Shown one piece after another: positions 62,948 through 64,000 of a stretch of 64,000 nt of DNA. Origin of the DNA: Pseudevernia furfuracea (lineage: Eukaryota; Ascomycota; Lecanoromycetes; Lecanorales; Parmeliaceae); contig JAIUPT010000030.1 in NCBI GenBank assembly GCA_022315425.1, positions 186,001-250,000 of the forward strand. Direction: 5' to 3'. The first letter of the stretch is position 1, and each line of letters opens with the position of its first letter. Made by a program: the position numbers and the translations under genes. The notes below the pieces were generated by a model that made no database searches, was not told where the DNA came from, and was given only the letters and a program-made list of their open reading frames with translations.

Positions 62948-64000
62948 TTACCAGACTGGCAAATCAATATCGACGATGATAGGCTTATTGTATTTTCTGT
63001 TGTCTTTCAATTTGTAAGGCCAACTTGAAGCCATGATCGCGGCGTTGATAACACAGGTCTCTTTCCTGCCTCTTCGCCCTGCCAAGGCTTCTAGATCACA
63101 ACGGCCGGATGGCGGAGATCCCCCGTGGCCTCTGGTTGCTGAATGGATTCCGGGTTTGAGGCTGGCATTCGCTGTTGCGCTTCCTAGGTCTTCGGCTACC
63201 TGGGGAATCTCTCTAAAACCTCTAGATCGGGTTTCCTCAGAGTACGCTTCAAAATTTGGTGCACCACATTCAGATGTGACGGTCCCAGAACTCCTCGCTT
63301 TGGTAGCGTTTTCTTGATTTTGAGCTACTGGGAATATTTTGTCCAGCACAGGAGATTGAGTTCCCTCGGGGGAGGCTCCGGAGATCGATTTACCGGACCT
63401 AGATGTAGCAGAAGTCCACGCAAGGCTGTATGTGGACTTCCAAGCGGGTAGGCGGTTCCCAGGTGTCTCTGCTGGCCCATCGAGATTGATTCCGTCAGAT
63501 GGATTGGTCCATGATCCAGTGCTGTTCAGTGGAGCCGGTGATTTAGCAGACAAATCAATGTGGCTTTGCTTCCTGTTGCCAAGTCCAAGGCCGGGATCTG
63601 TCCAGTATCCAGTAGCACTTTCCTTAAACTTGACGTTCGGGCAATCCAAATCCCACAAGATCCTTTCCGCACCGCGACCCTCGTGTACATGCCCGCAAAT
63701 CGCTAGTGACGGCCGGACACGCCACAACGTCTCGCGCAAAGTCTTGCAACCTGACGCTTCATTATGCTTCGACTCATCACAATGGTATTTAGGAGGCGTA
63801 TGCGTGATCACAATATCGGTTTCTAAATGAATCTGATCCCACAAGAGCGCAGCATGTTCAGGTGGATAGCCAAAAGCCCAGAGACCATTGGCGGGCGAAT
63901 ATGGTGAGCCGAAGACCTTGAAGCTTGTTCGTGGGCCATCCTGCCTCTTCAGATATATGTGGGTACATTCATGGTTCAGGTAAGTGATGGATGGGTACTC
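62948..64000 (-). CDS. Calcineurin-like metallophosphoesterase, 5' part outside the window
   Basis: A phosphoesterase of the MPPED1/2-like group, which uses two metal ions. Only the C-terminal part is inside: the open frame continues to the right edge, where it reads EYPSITYLNHECTHIYLKRQ, so there is no start here and the reported end at 64000 is the window edge. Visible motifs are DIVITHTPPKYH (metal-binding His) and AICGHVHEGRGAE (GHxH motif, late in the fold). The C-terminal 150 residues after the catalytic part are Ser/Gly-rich and look disordered, which is longer than the usual family end. The stop is at 62948. No intron is needed in the visible part. Confidence 0.88.
   Translation of the reverse strand, partial: EYPSITYLNHECTHIYLKRQDGPRTSFKVFGSPYSPANGLWAFGYPPEHAALLWDQIHLETDIVITHTPPKYHCDESKHNEASGCKTLRETLWRVRPSLAICGHVHEGRGAERILWDLDCPNVKFKESATGYWTDPGLGLGNRKQSHIDLSAKSPAPLNSTGSWTNPSDGINLDGPAETPGNRLPAWKSTYSLAWTSATSRSGKSISGASPEGTQSPVLDKIFPVAQNQENATKARSSGTVTSECGAPNFEAYSEETRSRGFREIPQVAEDLGSATANASLKPGIHSATRGHGGSPPSGRCDLEALAGRRGRKETCVINAAIMASSWPYKLKDNRKYNKPIIVDIDLPVW

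Overview
This window is fungal nuclear DNA, most likely from a filamentous ascomycete (Pezizomycotina). Genes lie on both strands and many are split by short introns (mostly 45-100 nt) with GTNNGT-type donors and CTNAC/CTGAC branch-like motifs. The families are ones kept by this group: GtaA-type glutaminase, Pff1 vacuolar protease, Grr1, a PAP1-like bZIP and a MAPEG protein. I cannot place it in a class or genus. For 15 genes I rebuilt exon structures by hand. For 14 of them the exon lengths sum to a multiple of three and the joined protein matches the family; gtaA is the exception.

Layout, left to right: an apparently empty left end (1-1294); MOT1 (minus); an Ark1/Prk1-type kinase (plus); decayed gene remnants at 12.1-13.6 kb; Mediator subunit Med10 and an uncharacterised Ser/Pro-rich protein (plus); glutaminase gtaA (minus, with an apparent one-base frameshift); a small charged protein (minus); a gene-poor stretch at 21.4-24.1 kb; an Stm1/Oga1-like RNA-binding protein and a bZIP factor (both minus); an arrestin-like protein (plus); a LIM-like Cys-rich protein and a MAPEG protein (minus); an acidic TPR-like protein (plus); Grr1, an acyl-CoA ligase, ribosomal protein uL13 and a methyltransferase-like protein (minus); Pff1 (plus); a BAG cochaperone and a sterol O-acyltransferase (minus); AP-1 gamma-adaptin (plus); a disordered nuclear-type protein and a J-domain protein (minus); and, cut by the right edge, a calcineurin-like phosphoesterase (minus).

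The genes do not form an evident pathway or secondary-metabolite cluster. They are mostly housekeeping functions: transcription (MOT1, Med10, bZIP), translation (uL13, Stm1-like), endocytosis and trafficking (Ark1/Prk1-like kinase, AP-1 gamma, arrestin), ubiquitin and chaperone functions (Grr1, BAG, J protein), and lipid and vacuole functions (sterol acyltransferase, acyl-CoA ligase, Pff1). Several neighbours are divergent and share promoters: MOT1/kinase, methyltransferase-like/Pff1, and sterol acyltransferase/AP-1 gamma.

I did not find a convincing new multi-gene system. The points most worth checking are two probable GC-AG introns, an 18-nt microexon in MOT1, the gtaA frameshift, a multi-stop pseudogene at 12.6-13.6 kb, in-frame introns that would be silent if retained, and a GC-rich LIM-like gene open in several frames.
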